Source of the DNA: Sordariomycetes sp. S80-01Y
Taxonomy: Eukaryota > Ascomycota > Sordariomycetes
DNA length: 64,000 nt
Direction: 5' to 3'
Assembly: GCA_037042185.1 (NCBI GenBank)
Contig: JAXQJY010000028.1
Location: forward strand, 2,232,001 to 2,296,000
Of the stretch, positions 35,810-45,945 are shown in pieces. The notes beneath the pieces were generated by a model, which was not told the origin of the DNA, did not search any database, and saw nothing but the letters and a program-made list of their open reading frames with translations. Position numbers and translations under genes: made by a program. The first letter of the stretch is position 1, and every line of letters starts with the position of its first letter.

Positions 35810-36380
35810 ATGAAGACTTCCATGTTTCTCTCCGCTGTTGCCGCCATGGTTCCAGTCGTGACGGCCAACTTTGACATCTACTTCAGCTCGACTGGTGGCT
35901 TCTTCGGCGGCAGTAGCACGGGGTGGGTAGCCTTCGACTCCGATCCGGACTGTGACGAGGTGGGTGTCCTTGCTCCTGGACAAGCGTCATTCCTAACGAG
36001 TGGCAGGCTGGTGCCGTGGATGTGTTCGAGGACCGCAGCGATGTGAGCGGCGACAAGTACGGTATCCGCTGCGAAGGTGACGGGTGCGGCTACCATCACG
36101 GCAGCATCGACGTGATGGAGATCCACACCAACGAGTACTACCACTACAGTATGTAGCCCCTTGTCTGGCAGACGTGGGGATATGCTAAAGGCCGATAGCC
36201 ATCTACAAGGAAAGAGACTACAAGCTCATCGGCCTCCATGGGGAGACGGAAGGAGAATGCATGCCTTATCCCCACAACGACATCGAGTGCGAGGTGGGAG
36301 GCGGCCTAGCCGGGCGTCACAAAAGCTTCCGCAAGATTCGATGCCTCACGCACCTCAACTCCGCCGACCTCTACGCCTGA
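35810..36380 (+). CDS. Small secreted cysteine-containing protein, candidate effector
   Basis: Three exons (35810-35959, 36007-36148, 36199-36380) with 47- and 50-bp introns give 157 aa. A signal peptide (MKTSMFLSAVAAMVPVVTA) is followed by a mature chain starting NFDIYFSSTGGFFGG with six cysteines (DCDE, RCEGDGCG, ECMP, ECEV, RCLT), enough for three disulfides. Readable blocks DVSGDKYGIRCEGDGCGY, TIYKERDYKLIGLHG and RKIRCLTH look like a short beta-rich fold. I recall similar unnamed secreted proteins in Sordariomycete plant and insect associates but no functional name. A strong TATA box suggests inducible expression. Function unknown. Confidence 0.75.
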
Positions 36381-37075
36381 TCGAGAAGTCTTGTAGTGAG
36401 CAGGACAGTGTTTCCAGCGAACCTCCCAGGAGAAGTGCGGATCTTCAAATTTGTTCAAGGCTGTTTGCTGGCAGGGGGGTGGGCTATCCATGTAATTCTA
36501 ATCAATTCATTCACGTCGTTGTGGACCTTCTCGTTGGATACTACGTACACATATCTACACATTTTGGACACCTATGGAATGAGATGTCACCATATGTACG
36601 ATTGAATAAGAGCATGTTGGCCGTCCGCTCGGCGACGCCACACGCTCTGGGTCTGTAGTCGCTGACAATGATTCAGCAGCGACTGTCCCTTCCGCCTAGG
36701 TTCCATTCAGTCATTCTGCGAGGATTTGTGCCAAATGGAACAATCACCCCCCCTGAGATTCCGCCTTAGATACTCTCCCTTAGCCGTGTCTTTCGCGACA
36801 ATGACAGGTCGGGCGCCACTGCCGGCTAGACGACGCCGCTTTCTTCCGCGAAGTCCGATCCCAGGGGTAGCACAGAGTACGGATAACCGGCTATACTGTG
36901 CAGACCTGTGCCAATATCCCGGACACGAGTTCACAGGGACGTCTCAGCGCCCCGACTTCGATCTTTGGGGACCATGATGAAGAGTCTCATACATCACGCA
37001 GTCTTCAGTCTTAGAGCGTCAGGGTGATCACTCAGACTGCGAGTCCTCGAGAAGACAGCGACATGTTGAAAACAT
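36381..37075. other. Intergenic between convergent genes, 0.70 kb
   Basis: 3' flanks of the small secreted protein and the 2EXR gene. Nothing else supported. Confidence 0.55.
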
Positions 37076-38110
37076 TCACTCATCATCGTAGTAGTCTTCA
37101 TAGTCCTCTTCGCTGTCCACGTCTTCCCAGTCGTCTTCTTGCTGAAACGCTCCGTACGCCTCGTCCAACGCGTGCGGGTCGATGCCAGCGTTACCCAGCA
37201 GAGCGCTGAGCGCGTCGAGGCCCCCCGGGATTGTGCCGTCCATTACAGCGCCTATGACTGTCTCCAAGGGTATCGTGTGGTTGTCGTTGGTGCCGTCCAC
37301 GTCGCTCTCCGGCTCCTCAGGCTCGTCCCTCTCGGCCCTCAGGCGAGCTCGCTCCTCCTCTTCGACGACGGCGACGTAGAGGTTCAGGTCGCGTCTGCCG
37401 TAGAAGTGGGTCATCGGTAGCAGGTTGACGCCCTTCTCCTCGGCGAGCGGTTTAAGACGATTAGCCATGTCCCCGATGCGGCGGGGGATTCTGATTTTCG
37501 GCAACGCGTCCTGGGTTACCCAACAGAATAGCTCCCTTTCCGGGGCATAGTCCCCGGGCTCCGGGCTTTCAGCGTGTTTAAACAGGTGCCTCGTCGTTTC
37601 GGGCGCGACGGCCCACGTCATGTAGCGGGAATCGGCCACGTAGGACGGTACGAGGTAGTAGTAGTTGACCAAGTTGGGGAAATGTCGCATCAGTTGCTTG
37701 ATATCGTCAAAGCGATCATTCCAGAATATCGCTTCGGGCGTCTGGCAAATAGCCAGATTTTGAACGACATGGCCAAAGTTGGGCAGCTCATAGGCAGAAT
37801 CCGGCCCGCTGATGGCGCTTCCATCTTGATCCCACACCCATTCGGGCGTCTCCCGCAGCAGGATAACGTCGGTCTCTTTGCGAAACCTCAGCGAAGCTAT
37901 ACGATGTTTGGATATCTCGCTCCATGTTGAAACTTCGTCGTAAGGAGTCACGCGGAAGTCGAGCGTGTCGGGGAAGGCCTTCAGGGCTAGGTTGCGCGAC
38001 TCCTGGTTGACTGCAAGGACTTTGCGGGCCTCGCATCCGCAATACTTCAGGTTTTCAGTGTCATAGACCCTATAGCCTGACGGCTTAGGATGAGGATTGC
38101 GATTTCCCAC
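37076..38110 (-). pseudogene. Second 2EXR-type domain, out of frame with the first and without its own ATG
   Basis: The 344-codon frame contains APGRVYEFRIA, a CGCEARKVLAVNQESRNLALKAFP block, LRFRKETDVILL and a long acidic C-terminus, the same order as in the upstream unit. Its first credible start is a GTG in the middle of the conserved domain and no ATG precedes the domain. The domain's opening motif TFHRFNDLPTE is instead found in the frame of the upstream gene, about 60 bp before it ends. Beyond the break no further stop occurs. The simplest reading is one gene with two 2EXR domains interrupted by a small deletion or a sequence error. Confidence 0.55.
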
Positions 38111-39420
38111 GATTGAGAGGTTGGCAATCCTGAATTCATAGACGCGCCCAGGGGCGGTGAGGTCGGTACAGTAAAGCTCCCAGGCTCGGTGGGCAGGTCG
38201 TTGAATCTGTGAAAAGTCCGCTCGCTTGTCTCCTTTGTGACGCTTTCTTTTTCGGAGTGCGTATAGCCTATATTCGGGTCTATCGTGCCCCAGTCGCGCA
38301 ACTCGAAGGGCAGAGGATTAGGACGTGCCCCGCATCCCATCACCTTGCTCTCGTCGGGAGTCACAGGCCTTTCGTATCGATAGCCGGGCAATTCATGGTC
38401 GTACTCGTCCTCGGACATGTCCGAACCTTCGGGATATACCAAGGCATGTTGGCCGCTCTCCGCATCATGGAGGTATCTACAATACATCGTGTCGCCGTCG
38501 AACTCGAAAATGGGAATGCACGTCCAGCCGAGACGCTGCGCAGTCTCCTCAATGGGCCTGACGTTCTTGCTGATGATGCGAGGAATCCCGCCACGGCCAA
38601 CGGAGTCCATCGTGGGCCAGCGCCAGATGGCATCACGCCAGACCTCGTCGCCGTTGTTGGAACTGTGGGAATACGTCATGCCGTATTCGTGGCAGTCCAC
38701 CTGGAAGCACCAGGGGGCGTAGCAGTACTTGAAATAAAGCTTCTCGGTGGAAATGCCGTAGTAGAAGTTCTCGAGCTTGGGGAACTGCTGGAGCAGGTCG
38801 ACGGCCTGGACACGGGCAATCGGGTCGTACAGCGTGGAGCGGCCTCCGGACAGCAGGAAGCCGACGTTTCGAGCCTCCTTGACGCCGTCACCCAGACGGA
38901 AGTCGCCGTGATCTGGCGGGAAGCGAAGTGAAGAGAACTTGCAGCCGAGTTCCAGCCACACAATGTCCGTCTCCTTGCGAAAGTAGCAGCGCCCCGACGC
39001 CACGGGGGGGATGTTGTCGACGCCTTCGCGCTGTTCGTCGCAAACATTGTGATGCTTGAAGTCAATAAAGTCAGGGAACGTCTCCCGCACCAGAGCGCGT
39101 GTTTCCCTGTTGATCTCGAGAAGCTTGTTGAGTTCGCGAGCCTGGGACAGCAGGTCGATGGAAGCCCAGAGGATGAGGTTGGACTGGTCAGGCAGCTCCT
39201 CGTTCTCGGGCTCGATGGCGAAGGACAAGACCAGGGCTGGCGCCTCGAGTTCCGGACAGGCATGGCACCAAATTCGACGCCGTATCTCGGGCGTGAGCTG
39301 TGAGAAGCGCGGGAAGAGTGTCTCGGTGGCGTCGGCAGTGCGCCGCGAGGGATGGAGAGGATAGAAAGTCCACTGAGGCCCGTGGCGAGGCTCGCTGGCT
39401 TGTGGCACGTGCTCCGCCAT
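38047..39420 (-). CDS. 2EXR domain protein (first unit of a tandem, ends by frameshift)
   Basis: 457 aa from the ATG at 39420 (the frame further upstream offers only TTG). A 2EXR start TLFPRFSQLTPEIRRRIW near residue 39, followed by LLEINRETRALVRETFPDF and CYFRKETDIVWLELG, defines the family, a fungal group with F-box-like openings and no known biochemical role. The last 45 or so residues (after TFHRFNDLPTE) read out of frame and have low-complexity Ser/Pro/Leu character, so the true C-terminus is probably the downstream frame. It overlaps that frame by 64 bp. Confidence 0.65.
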   Translation of the reverse strand: MAEHVPQASEPRHGPQWTFYPLHPSRRTADATETLFPRFSQLTPEIRRRIWCHACPELEAPALVLSFAIEPENEELPDQSNLILWASIDLLSQARELNKLLEINRETRALVRETFPDFIDFKHHNVCDEQREGVDNIPPVASGRCYFRKETDIVWLELGCKFSSLRFPPDHGDFRLGDGVKEARNVGFLLSGGRSTLYDPIARVQAVDLLQQFPKLENFYYGISTEKLYFKYCYAPWCFQVDCHEYGMTYSHSSNNGDEVWRDAIWRWPTMDSVGRGGIPRIISKNVRPIEETAQRLGWTCIPIFEFDGDTMYCRYLHDAESGQHALVYPEGSDMSEDEYDHELPGYRYERPVTPDESKVMGCGARPNPLPFELRDWGTIDPNIGYTHSEKESVTKETSERTFHRFNDLPTEPGSFTVPTSPPLGASMNSGLPTSQSWEIAILILSRQAIGSMTLKT

Positions 39421-39804
39421 GTTAGGCGACAACGGAGTTTTTAATCGATCGATGAGAGCGGACGATGGCCCAAGGCGCCGTGAATGGCAGCGGTGAATGC
39501 GCAGCTCATTGAGGGTGCGACGCGTCGCGTGGTATCGATAAGCGGTACTAGGGGACCGGGGTACATAGTAGTCTAGGTGCCAAGTGGACCTCGTCCCTAC
39601 GCACTACTAACTCGCCTAGCACCAGAGGTAGTACTTATTAGGAGTAGTAATAGTCACCTGGCTGTATTTGCGTCTGCCTTGACCTTGATCGTAAACAATT
39701 TGCACCGTGCGGACGAGACTTCTTAGTTTCCAGCGGTATTCACATTTTGAGGGTACCCTAACTAAAGCGTATATGACCCATATCCTCTTCCAAGCCCTTC
39801 AAGC
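39421..39804. other. Intergenic, 0.38 kb
   Basis: Upstream of the 2EXR gene and 3' flank of the nucleobase permease. Short AGTACTTATTAGGAGTAGTA-type near-palindromic stretches around 39600-39650 are the only structure seen. Confidence 0.5.
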
Positions 39805-41658
39805 TCAAACCTGCTTATCCCCTTTTACACTTGCCTCGCTGTCACCAACCGGCGAGATCTCGTCGCTGTCACCCCTAGCCGACTCAAACTTCCTTCCCGT
39901 CTCAACACCCGTCTCCTGATGGTTCGCAGAAGTCTCTTCGACGGGCGTCGCGTTGATGTCGTCCTCCAGCTCCTCCGGCAGCAGCATGTTGAGGAACATG
40001 GTCACAAAGGCCGTCACCGCGAACCCGGCCTCCATGACCAGCGTGATGGCGTCCAGGAATCCCTGCAGAGATTTGTTGTTGCCGCTGTACGAGAAGACGT
40101 TGTCAAAGTAGGTGGGCACGAGCGTCGCGCCGTAGCCCAGAGCCAGACCGGCCGTGAGGATGAAGCGGCTGCGACGGTTGAAGGCACCCTGGGGCCGGGC
40201 GATGATGGCCATTCCCGAGACGGTGACGGCGCAGAAGAGGAAGGTCGTCATGCCTCCCAGAACGGGGGCGGGGATGGCGACCAGCGAGGCGGCGAACTTG
40301 GCGAGGATGCCCATCAGGATGAGGAAGAAGCAGCACATGTATCCAGCACGACGGTTGGCGCACCGGGTCAGGGCAATGACGCCGTTGTTCTGGGCGAAGC
40401 AGGACATGGGTGTGATGGTCATGAGCGCGGCGAAGGCGCCGGCGAGACCGTCGGCCAGGATACCACCTTGGATGCGGGACTCGTAGACCTTGCCGTCGAC
40501 GTCCTGACGGGAGACGTCGCAGGTGGCCGTGATGTCGCCAATCGCCTCGGTCGCGACGATGATGTAGAGCGCCAGGATGGGCAGCACCAGCGGCGGGTAG
40601 ACGCTCAGGGGGAACGTGTGCACCCAGATGAAGGATCCAGCAGGCGCAGCATCGATACCAGAGCGGTCGAAGTAGCCAGTGGCGGCGGCGATGATGCATC
40701 CCGTCAGCAGACCAATGATGACGGAGGTGCTCTTCATGATTGGGCTTCCGAAGCGCTCGCAGATGATGATGGTGATGAAGACGGAGAACCCAAGACCAAG
40801 GTACTCCGGCGATCCCCACTCCAGGGCGTTGGGAGCGCTGATGTCGGGACACTTGGCGAAGAAATCCACGGCCGTGGCCGGGCTGGAGCACAGACCGGTG
40901 CCGCCCATCCAGTTCTGGAAGCCACTCTTGATGAGCTTGACTCCGATGAGCATGACGGTCGGGCCGGTGACGATGGGCGGGAACATGCGAAGGAGCATGC
41001 GGGGCGGGATGAAGGACATCGCGATCTCGAGAAGGGAGCAGACTGCGCATGTTCCCAAGATGGCTCCGTAGCCTTTAGGACAAGCCAGGGGCGTTCCATC
41101 CTCGGCCGAGGGGCAGTATCCATTGGCGTACATCTGAGACAGGGCACCTTGGGCGATGGGGATGATGGTGAAGGACACTCCCACCACCGAGATGAGTCCA
41201 GTGCCGATGTAGTACCTGAATTGTCAGTCAAAGCCTCAAACACACAGCAAAGGGGCTACCAACGGGGTCTTGTAGATGTGGAACCGGGTGATCTGCACCG
41301 CAGACAGGATTCCCGACACGATCAGAGCCGTCGAGACCAGATACTGCTGCTCCTCAGTACTCAGGTTGGCGCCGCCCTGGCCACTCAGAAGAATCGGCGG
41401 GGTGATGACACCAGCCAACATGGCCAAAGCATGCTGGAAACCCAGCAAGGCGGCCAACACGACGGGCATGCGGTCGTGCAGGCCAAAGAAGGGACTCGCG
41501 GTCCTGGCACCCTTGCGCCGCAGGAAGGGGATGTTAGGGCGGAACAGAGCCGCGTAGTCGTAGCTGCCGATCAGCCCATCGCGAGTCGTGACGGCGTGCT
41601 TGACGCGCTGGAAGACGGGCTTCCTCGGGGGAGCGCCGGGCAGGGAGGAGGATTCCAT
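39805..41658 (-). CDS. Nucleobase-ascorbate transporter, UapA/UapC (xanthine/uric acid) type
   Basis: Two exons (41658-41264, 41215-39805) with a 48-bp intron give 601 aa, slightly longer than Aspergillus UapA (574). The donor is the unusual GTTGGT, but it alone restores YKTPYYIGTG. NAT-family marks are GFQHALAMLAGVITPP, the substrate-binding ATEAIGDITATCDVSR and the signature QNNGVIALTRCANRRAGY, identical in key residues (Q, N, N, T, R) to fungal xanthine/urate carriers. It should be a plasma-membrane H+ symporter for xanthine and uric acid. A TATATA lies about 130 bp upstream near TATC/GATA sites suited to an AreA-type nitrogen regulator. Distinction between UapA- and UapC-like specificity is not possible here. 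Confidence 0.92.
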
Positions 41659-43060
41659 TGCGGATGGTGAAGCTGGGCGGTTATGATCAGGCGAACCTGC
41701 TGAATCCTGGCGGTTGCTGTGGGCGAACCTGCTGAAGCCGATGATGGTGCTTTCACTTCATGGGACCCGGGGAGCAGACGGGACGGGATATATAGTATCG
41801 ATTGATAGCCTCTCTCGTCAAGGGCTGACATCAACAATCACGATGGAAGCGACACCGGCCAGTCCCAGTCGCGGACGACGATAGCGCAGCGGCCGGCACC
41901 GCTGGTCAGGCAAAGGGAACCCCCTCTGCGGTGGTCAGAAGCTTATCTGTGGAGCACTGGTCCCTCGTCTCCGCTCGCGTGGCTTCTCCGGGATCGTGGT
42001 GGTGCGGACCAGGCCTGCGCCGGGGTGCATGTTTATCTTAGCAGATATTGCCGGGGATGTGGTGGGGAGCTGTTAGTGCAGAGGTTACTTGATGCTATGA
42101 CACGGCTGGTTGGTTGCGACGGGAGGAGGGACAGGGGCCGTGGGGGAGGAGGATGATGGTGCTGAGGCGGGCGACGCCGGGCATGCGACAGGTCGTGGAG
42201 TTCGCCGGTGGTAGGGTCACGGGTTGATGAGCAGCGAGCTGCGAGCTGGATGGCGATGCGAGACCTCGGTAGGACCCCTCTGTCGTCCGAGAAGCCGGTG
42301 TTGGCTGTCGTTCGGCCGGGTCCATTTACACGCATCGGCTCATCGCGAGCTACCCTGGACCTAGATCTGCCGCTCGGGATGAGCGAGACCGCCACAACGT
42401 CTAGATTCTGCCGTTGATGACTTTTCCCAGCGGATGCATGGGCAATCGACGTGCGGTTGAGTTCTAGATTGAGATTCTCTTGTTGCAAGGCTGATGAAAT
42501 GAGCATCTGCGCGGAAGCCGGAGTTGTTATCGTTGTACTACTGTTGTGTTGAAGTCGGAGCAAACCGTCCTGCGGCACCACACGATGAAAGCTCTGCAAA
42601 TATCATGTTCGACGAAAAATTCGGAGTGCTCGAGACCCAGCTCATTCGAGCGTGACGAGAGCTGACCTTCACTTTATGGCTTGTCTCTGAGTCTGTGGGA
42701 TGCCCCGTAGCGTATCCCTCCGGTGAGGCCTGATCTTTCGAGGAGAAACGGCCGGACAAAGAGATCCTTCAAAATAGCTATCAGCCAAGTAATCAGCGTT
42801 GGTCACGATCATCCCAGGAGCCAGACATCAGGACAAGGACCCTGAATACCTTATCTATCAATTATCTACAGCCTCATGCACCGCAATGGATACCGTGCAC
42901 AGTGCTGAGTGCGAATTGGACCGCTCCAGCACAGTCCATAGCTCACCGTCGCCCCACACGAGCTCTCGCTCCAATTTTCCATCGCCAAAACCTTCAACTT
43001 GTCCGTTGCGCCAGCAAACGCAAACACGCACAACGCTCTCTCCCTGCAGCGCCCTCCACC
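41659..43060. other. Divergent intergenic region, 1.40 kb
   Basis: Upstream of the nucleobase permease and JIP5. The frame of JIP5 stays open back to a GTG at 42902, but the expected family start is the ATG at 43061. No other gene seen. Confidence 0.55.
41789..41794 (-). promoter_or_regulatory. TATA-like element of the nucleobase permease gene
   Basis: TATATA about 131-136 bp before the ATG at 41658. GATA cores in both orientations occur between 41797 and 41812, compatible with nitrogen-source control. Confidence 0.35.
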
Positions 43061-44317
43061 ATGTTCGAAAATCTCTGCACTCTCCCCCTCCCCGCCGACG
43101 TCTTCACGACCGCCCTCCACCCCACGGCGCCCCTCCTGACCGTCGGTCTCTCCAACGGCGCCGTCTCGACCTTCCGCCTCCCCGACCCGGAAACTAGCAA
43201 CCTCAAGGGAAAGGGCACAATCGAAACGGCATGGACCACAAAGAGGCATAAGGGCAGCTGCCGGTGCCTCGCCTATTCGCACGACGGAGCCACGGCCTTC
43301 TCTGCGGGTACCGACGCCCTGGTCAAGCACTTCGACACGGAGACGGGGCGGGTCAGGAGCAAGCTCGCGATACCTACCAGCACGAGCGTAGCGGACGCAC
43401 CGACGCTGCTGCACGTGCTGAACCCGCAGTCCCTGCTCCTGGCTACCGACTCGGGCGCCCTGCACATCTACGACGTAAGGGACGGCACGCCCGGCTCGAA
43501 GCCCGCGCAGACGCACTTCCCGCACTCGGACTACGTCTCAAGCATCACGCCGCTGCCGCCCTCTGGAGAGAGCACGAGCGGCTTCTCGAAGCAGTGGGTC
43601 AGCACCGGCGGCACCACCCTCGCCGTCACCGACGTCCGTCGCGGGGTGCTGGTGCGGAGCGAGGACCAGGAGGACGAGCTGCTCAGCTCCACCTTCGTCC
43701 CCGGCCTGGGGCCCAAGAAGAACCGGGCCAACGGCGTCGTGGCCGTCGGGTCGGGCACCGGCATCCTGACGCTGTGGGACAAGGGGGCCTGGGACGACCA
43801 GCAAGAGAGGATCATTGTCGATTCGCAGAAGGGCCCGACGGGAGGCGAGAGCATCGACGACGTAGTGGTCGTGCCCGAGGAGATGGGAATGGGCAAGAAG
43901 GCCGTCTGCGGACTGGGCGACGGCAGCCTGAGGATCGTGGATCTGCAGCGGAAAGAGGTCCTCAGCGCGAGCACGCTGCGGCACGACGACATGGAGGGCG
44001 TCGTGAGCCTGGGCTTCGACTGCGGGAACCGACTCATCAGCGCCGGCGGCCGCACCGTCAAGGTCTGGGAGGAGCTGTCCGAGCTGCAGGGCGACGGCGA
44101 GGATGAAGAGAATGACGACGACTCGTCCGGCAGCGAAGACGACAAGGGCGGCAAGCGGGCGCTGGAGAGCGACTCGGATGACGACGAGTCTGACGACGAT
44201 AGCGAGGACGGCGTCGAGGAGATGAAGAGGCGGGCCAAGAGGCGGAAGGAGGCGCAGAACGCCAAGCTGGGCCCGATGGGCGCGCACGGCATCATGGGCT
44301 TCGACGGGCTGGACTAG
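43061..44317 (+). CDS. jip5: WD40 protein JIP5 (WDR55 family), ribosome biogenesis
   Basis: Single exon, 418 aa from the family-typical [23 protein letters not shown]-like blades include [73 protein letters not shown] and [15 protein letters not shown] long Asp/Glu/Ser tail and a basic block ([12 protein letters not shown]) with the end GIMGFDGLD follow, as in other JIP5 proteins, and suit a nucleolar protein. Yeast Jip5 and vertebrate WDR55 are needed for rRNA maturation and 60S assembly. The start context ACCATGTTC is good. Confidence 0.9.
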   Translation: MFENLCTLPLPADVFTTALHPTAPLLTVGLSNGAVSTFRLPDPETSNLKGKGTIETAWTTKRHKGSCRCLAYSHDGATAFSAGTDALVKHFDTETGRVRSKLAIPTSTSVADAPTLLHVLNPQSLLLATDSGALHIYDVRDGTPGSKPAQTHFPHSDYVSSITPLPPSGESTSGFSKQWVSTGGTTLAVTDVRRGVLVRSEDQEDELLSSTFVPGLGPKKNRANGVVAVGSGTGILTLWDKGAWDDQQERIIVDSQKGPTGGESIDDVVVVPEEMGMGKKAVCGLGDGSLRIVDLQRKEVLSASTLRHDDMEGVVSLGFDCGNRLISAGGRTVKVWEELSELQGDGEDEENDDDSSGSEDDKGGKRALESDSDDDESDDDSEDGVEEMKRRAKRRKEAQNAKLGPMGAHGIMGFDGLD

Positions 44318-45144
44318 GCGGCTCGCTGTCGTCTAGAGGTCGAATATCTGTACGAGTACTTGCATCACACGGAAAGGCGCATACTAAAACGGCGAACGGT
44401 ACATCAAAAGGGGAGGAGAGATAAGAGATACCCAACTATCATCAAGACATCGCGAGGTGTTAAAGACTCAATCCTTCTAGGTTCTTATTCGTGATACTGC
44501 TCATGTATATCCGGGTATCTGCGCCGACGCTAAAATTGCTGTACAGTGCCAAAACTCATATATCCTACTCCAGGAAACAGGCCGTTCCCTCTTGTGTTCT
44601 TGAACAGCCATGGTATATATATCCCACTCCATACCCCAATTAACGCCTGTTAAAAAAAAGAAGCCATTTCCGTGTACAACGTGCCTGGTGTCACCCCAGG
44701 TTGCTGAAGCAAATATTGGAAAGGAGAAGCCGTTTCTTTCTCGGTGCCGCCTTGTGCTGCAGGACGTCTCTTCTTTCGAAGACGGCGGGCTAAATCGACG
44801 TGTTGTCGTCGTCGATATGATTTCAGAAAAGTTCGAGGATGTACCGTTTCAAAAGGGTACCGTCGCTCGCGCGAAGCCAGATACGACCGGGAGCGCCCCT
44901 AAAAAGGCCTATGCTCTCAGCGCTAAAACGCTGTCACCGGCGTATCGGTGTTGGTGAAGCTCAGCCAGCGGCCGAGGGTACGAGCCATCTCAGACCCGCC
45001 GAGGATGCTTGTTGCAGCAATGATGTGATGGGGGGTTTGCCGTCTATAGATGCGCGACGGAAAACATAGGAAGGTTGGCCGGCTTGCAAGCCAGTTATCG
45101 TTTTTGTGCCAAATGTCGTGGAGATATATCTCCGAAGCCCAGTC
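44318..45144. other. Intergenic between convergent genes, 0.83 kb
   Basis: 3' flanks of JIP5 and the iron-ADH-like gene. A minus-strand open stretch near 45028-44924 encodes HHIIAATSILGGSEM and ends in a stop. It has coding-like third-base usage but could not be joined to the neighbouring gene by a proper intron. Confidence 0.5.
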
Positions 45145-45945
45145 TTATACTCCCGGCAGGTGGATGTAGGACCACTGGGAGTCGTCGTCCAGGGAGAGAC
45201 GACTGGCATCTGTCGGCTTGTCATCGTTGGGAGCCGAGATGGTCATGGTCGAGCCGGTGGTGGTGAGGTCCTCGTCGTAGATGATCATCTCAGGCAGAAT
45301 CTGCGCGTCGTCCTCGCTGCTTGTCTTGGATGCCGAGCTGCTGCCGCTGCGGTAGCGGCTCGACTTCGACTTCCGCCTCCGCATGTCTCCCAGAAGCGGT
45401 GCCTCGGAGCCGGCATAGGATGTCGGGATGCAGATGTGCGGGATGCACTTCCTCAAAGCAACGGCCTTTGCCAACCTCATGGCCGAAGCGCCACCAACGC
45501 TGATAACGCTGTCCCGGTCCGTAACCCGCCCTACGGCATCGTCAACGACGCGCTGCGGAACGCTGACGAGGGCCGAGTCGAGGATGCGGGTGTCGAGGTT
45601 CGGAATGAGGGCCTGCACCTTTCGAGCGAGGCTGATGCGTGAGGGCGACGAGACAATGAGGGGCGCAGACAGGCCGAGTTTTCCCAGCTCGGTGGGCAGC
45701 CGACCGATGGCGCCTGAGCCGTAGACGACCTTTGGTGCAACGCCGGTGGAGCGTCGGTGGTGGCTGATGGTGTTGTAACGTGGGCTGCTCGTGGACGAGC
45801 TTTTCGAGGTGACCTCGACGGGACTCTTGACGCCGCTCGAGGGCTTCGTGACAGCCGTGTCCTGTGTCCTGGACGAGTCGTGTCTGCTGAAGAGCGGCGA
45901 GTCCGGCGTCGATGCGCATGAGCTGACGGTCTGCGTGCTGTTCAT
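45145..45945 (-). CDS. Half iron-ADH/maleylacetate-reductase-like protein (N-domain only)
   Basis: 266 aa from the ATG at 45945. After about 65 Ser/Thr-rich residues comes the nucleotide-binding half of an iron-type alcohol dehydrogenase: VVYGSGAIGRLPTELGKLG, SAPLIVSSPSR, VISVGGASAMRLAKAVALR and the reductase-like ICIPTSYAGSEAPLLGD. The GGGS loop of active enzymes is GGAS here. A Ser/Arg/Lys-rich insert (MRRRKSKSSRYRSGSSSAS) breaks the fold before LPEMIIYDEDLT. The frame ends shortly after, so the helical domain with the metal-binding histidines is absent (family length about 350-400). It is probably not a normal dehydrogenase; an NAD(P)-sensing or regulatory role is a guess. Confidence 0.7.
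   Translation of the reverse strand: MNSTQTVSSCASTPDSPLFSRHDSSRTQDTAVTKPSSGVKSPVEVTSKSSSTSSPRYNTISHHRRSTGVAPKVVYGSGAIGRLPTELGKLGLSAPLIVSSPSRISLARKVQALIPNLDTRILDSALVSVPQRVVDDAVGRVTDRDSVISVGGASAMRLAKAVALRKCIPHICIPTSYAGSEAPLLGDMRRRKSKSSRYRSGSSSASKTSSEDDAQILPEMIIYDEDLTTTGSTMTISAPNDDKPTDASRLSLDDDSQWSYIHLPGV

Noticed and set aside
38047-38330. An intron joining the two 2EXR frames
   Set aside because: The conserved TFHRFNDLPTE lies directly before the break, so an intron would need to start just after it; no usable GT...AG pair with the right length was found.
39919-41670. 583-codon plus-strand open frame
   Set aside because: Exact antisense of the nucleobase permease; Asp/Gly/His/Arg-rich composition without family features, explained by GC-rich third positions.
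41659-42420. UaY-type TCGG-N6-CCGA site upstream of the nucleobase permease
   Set aside because: CGG and CCG triplets are present but none with the required spacing and orientation.
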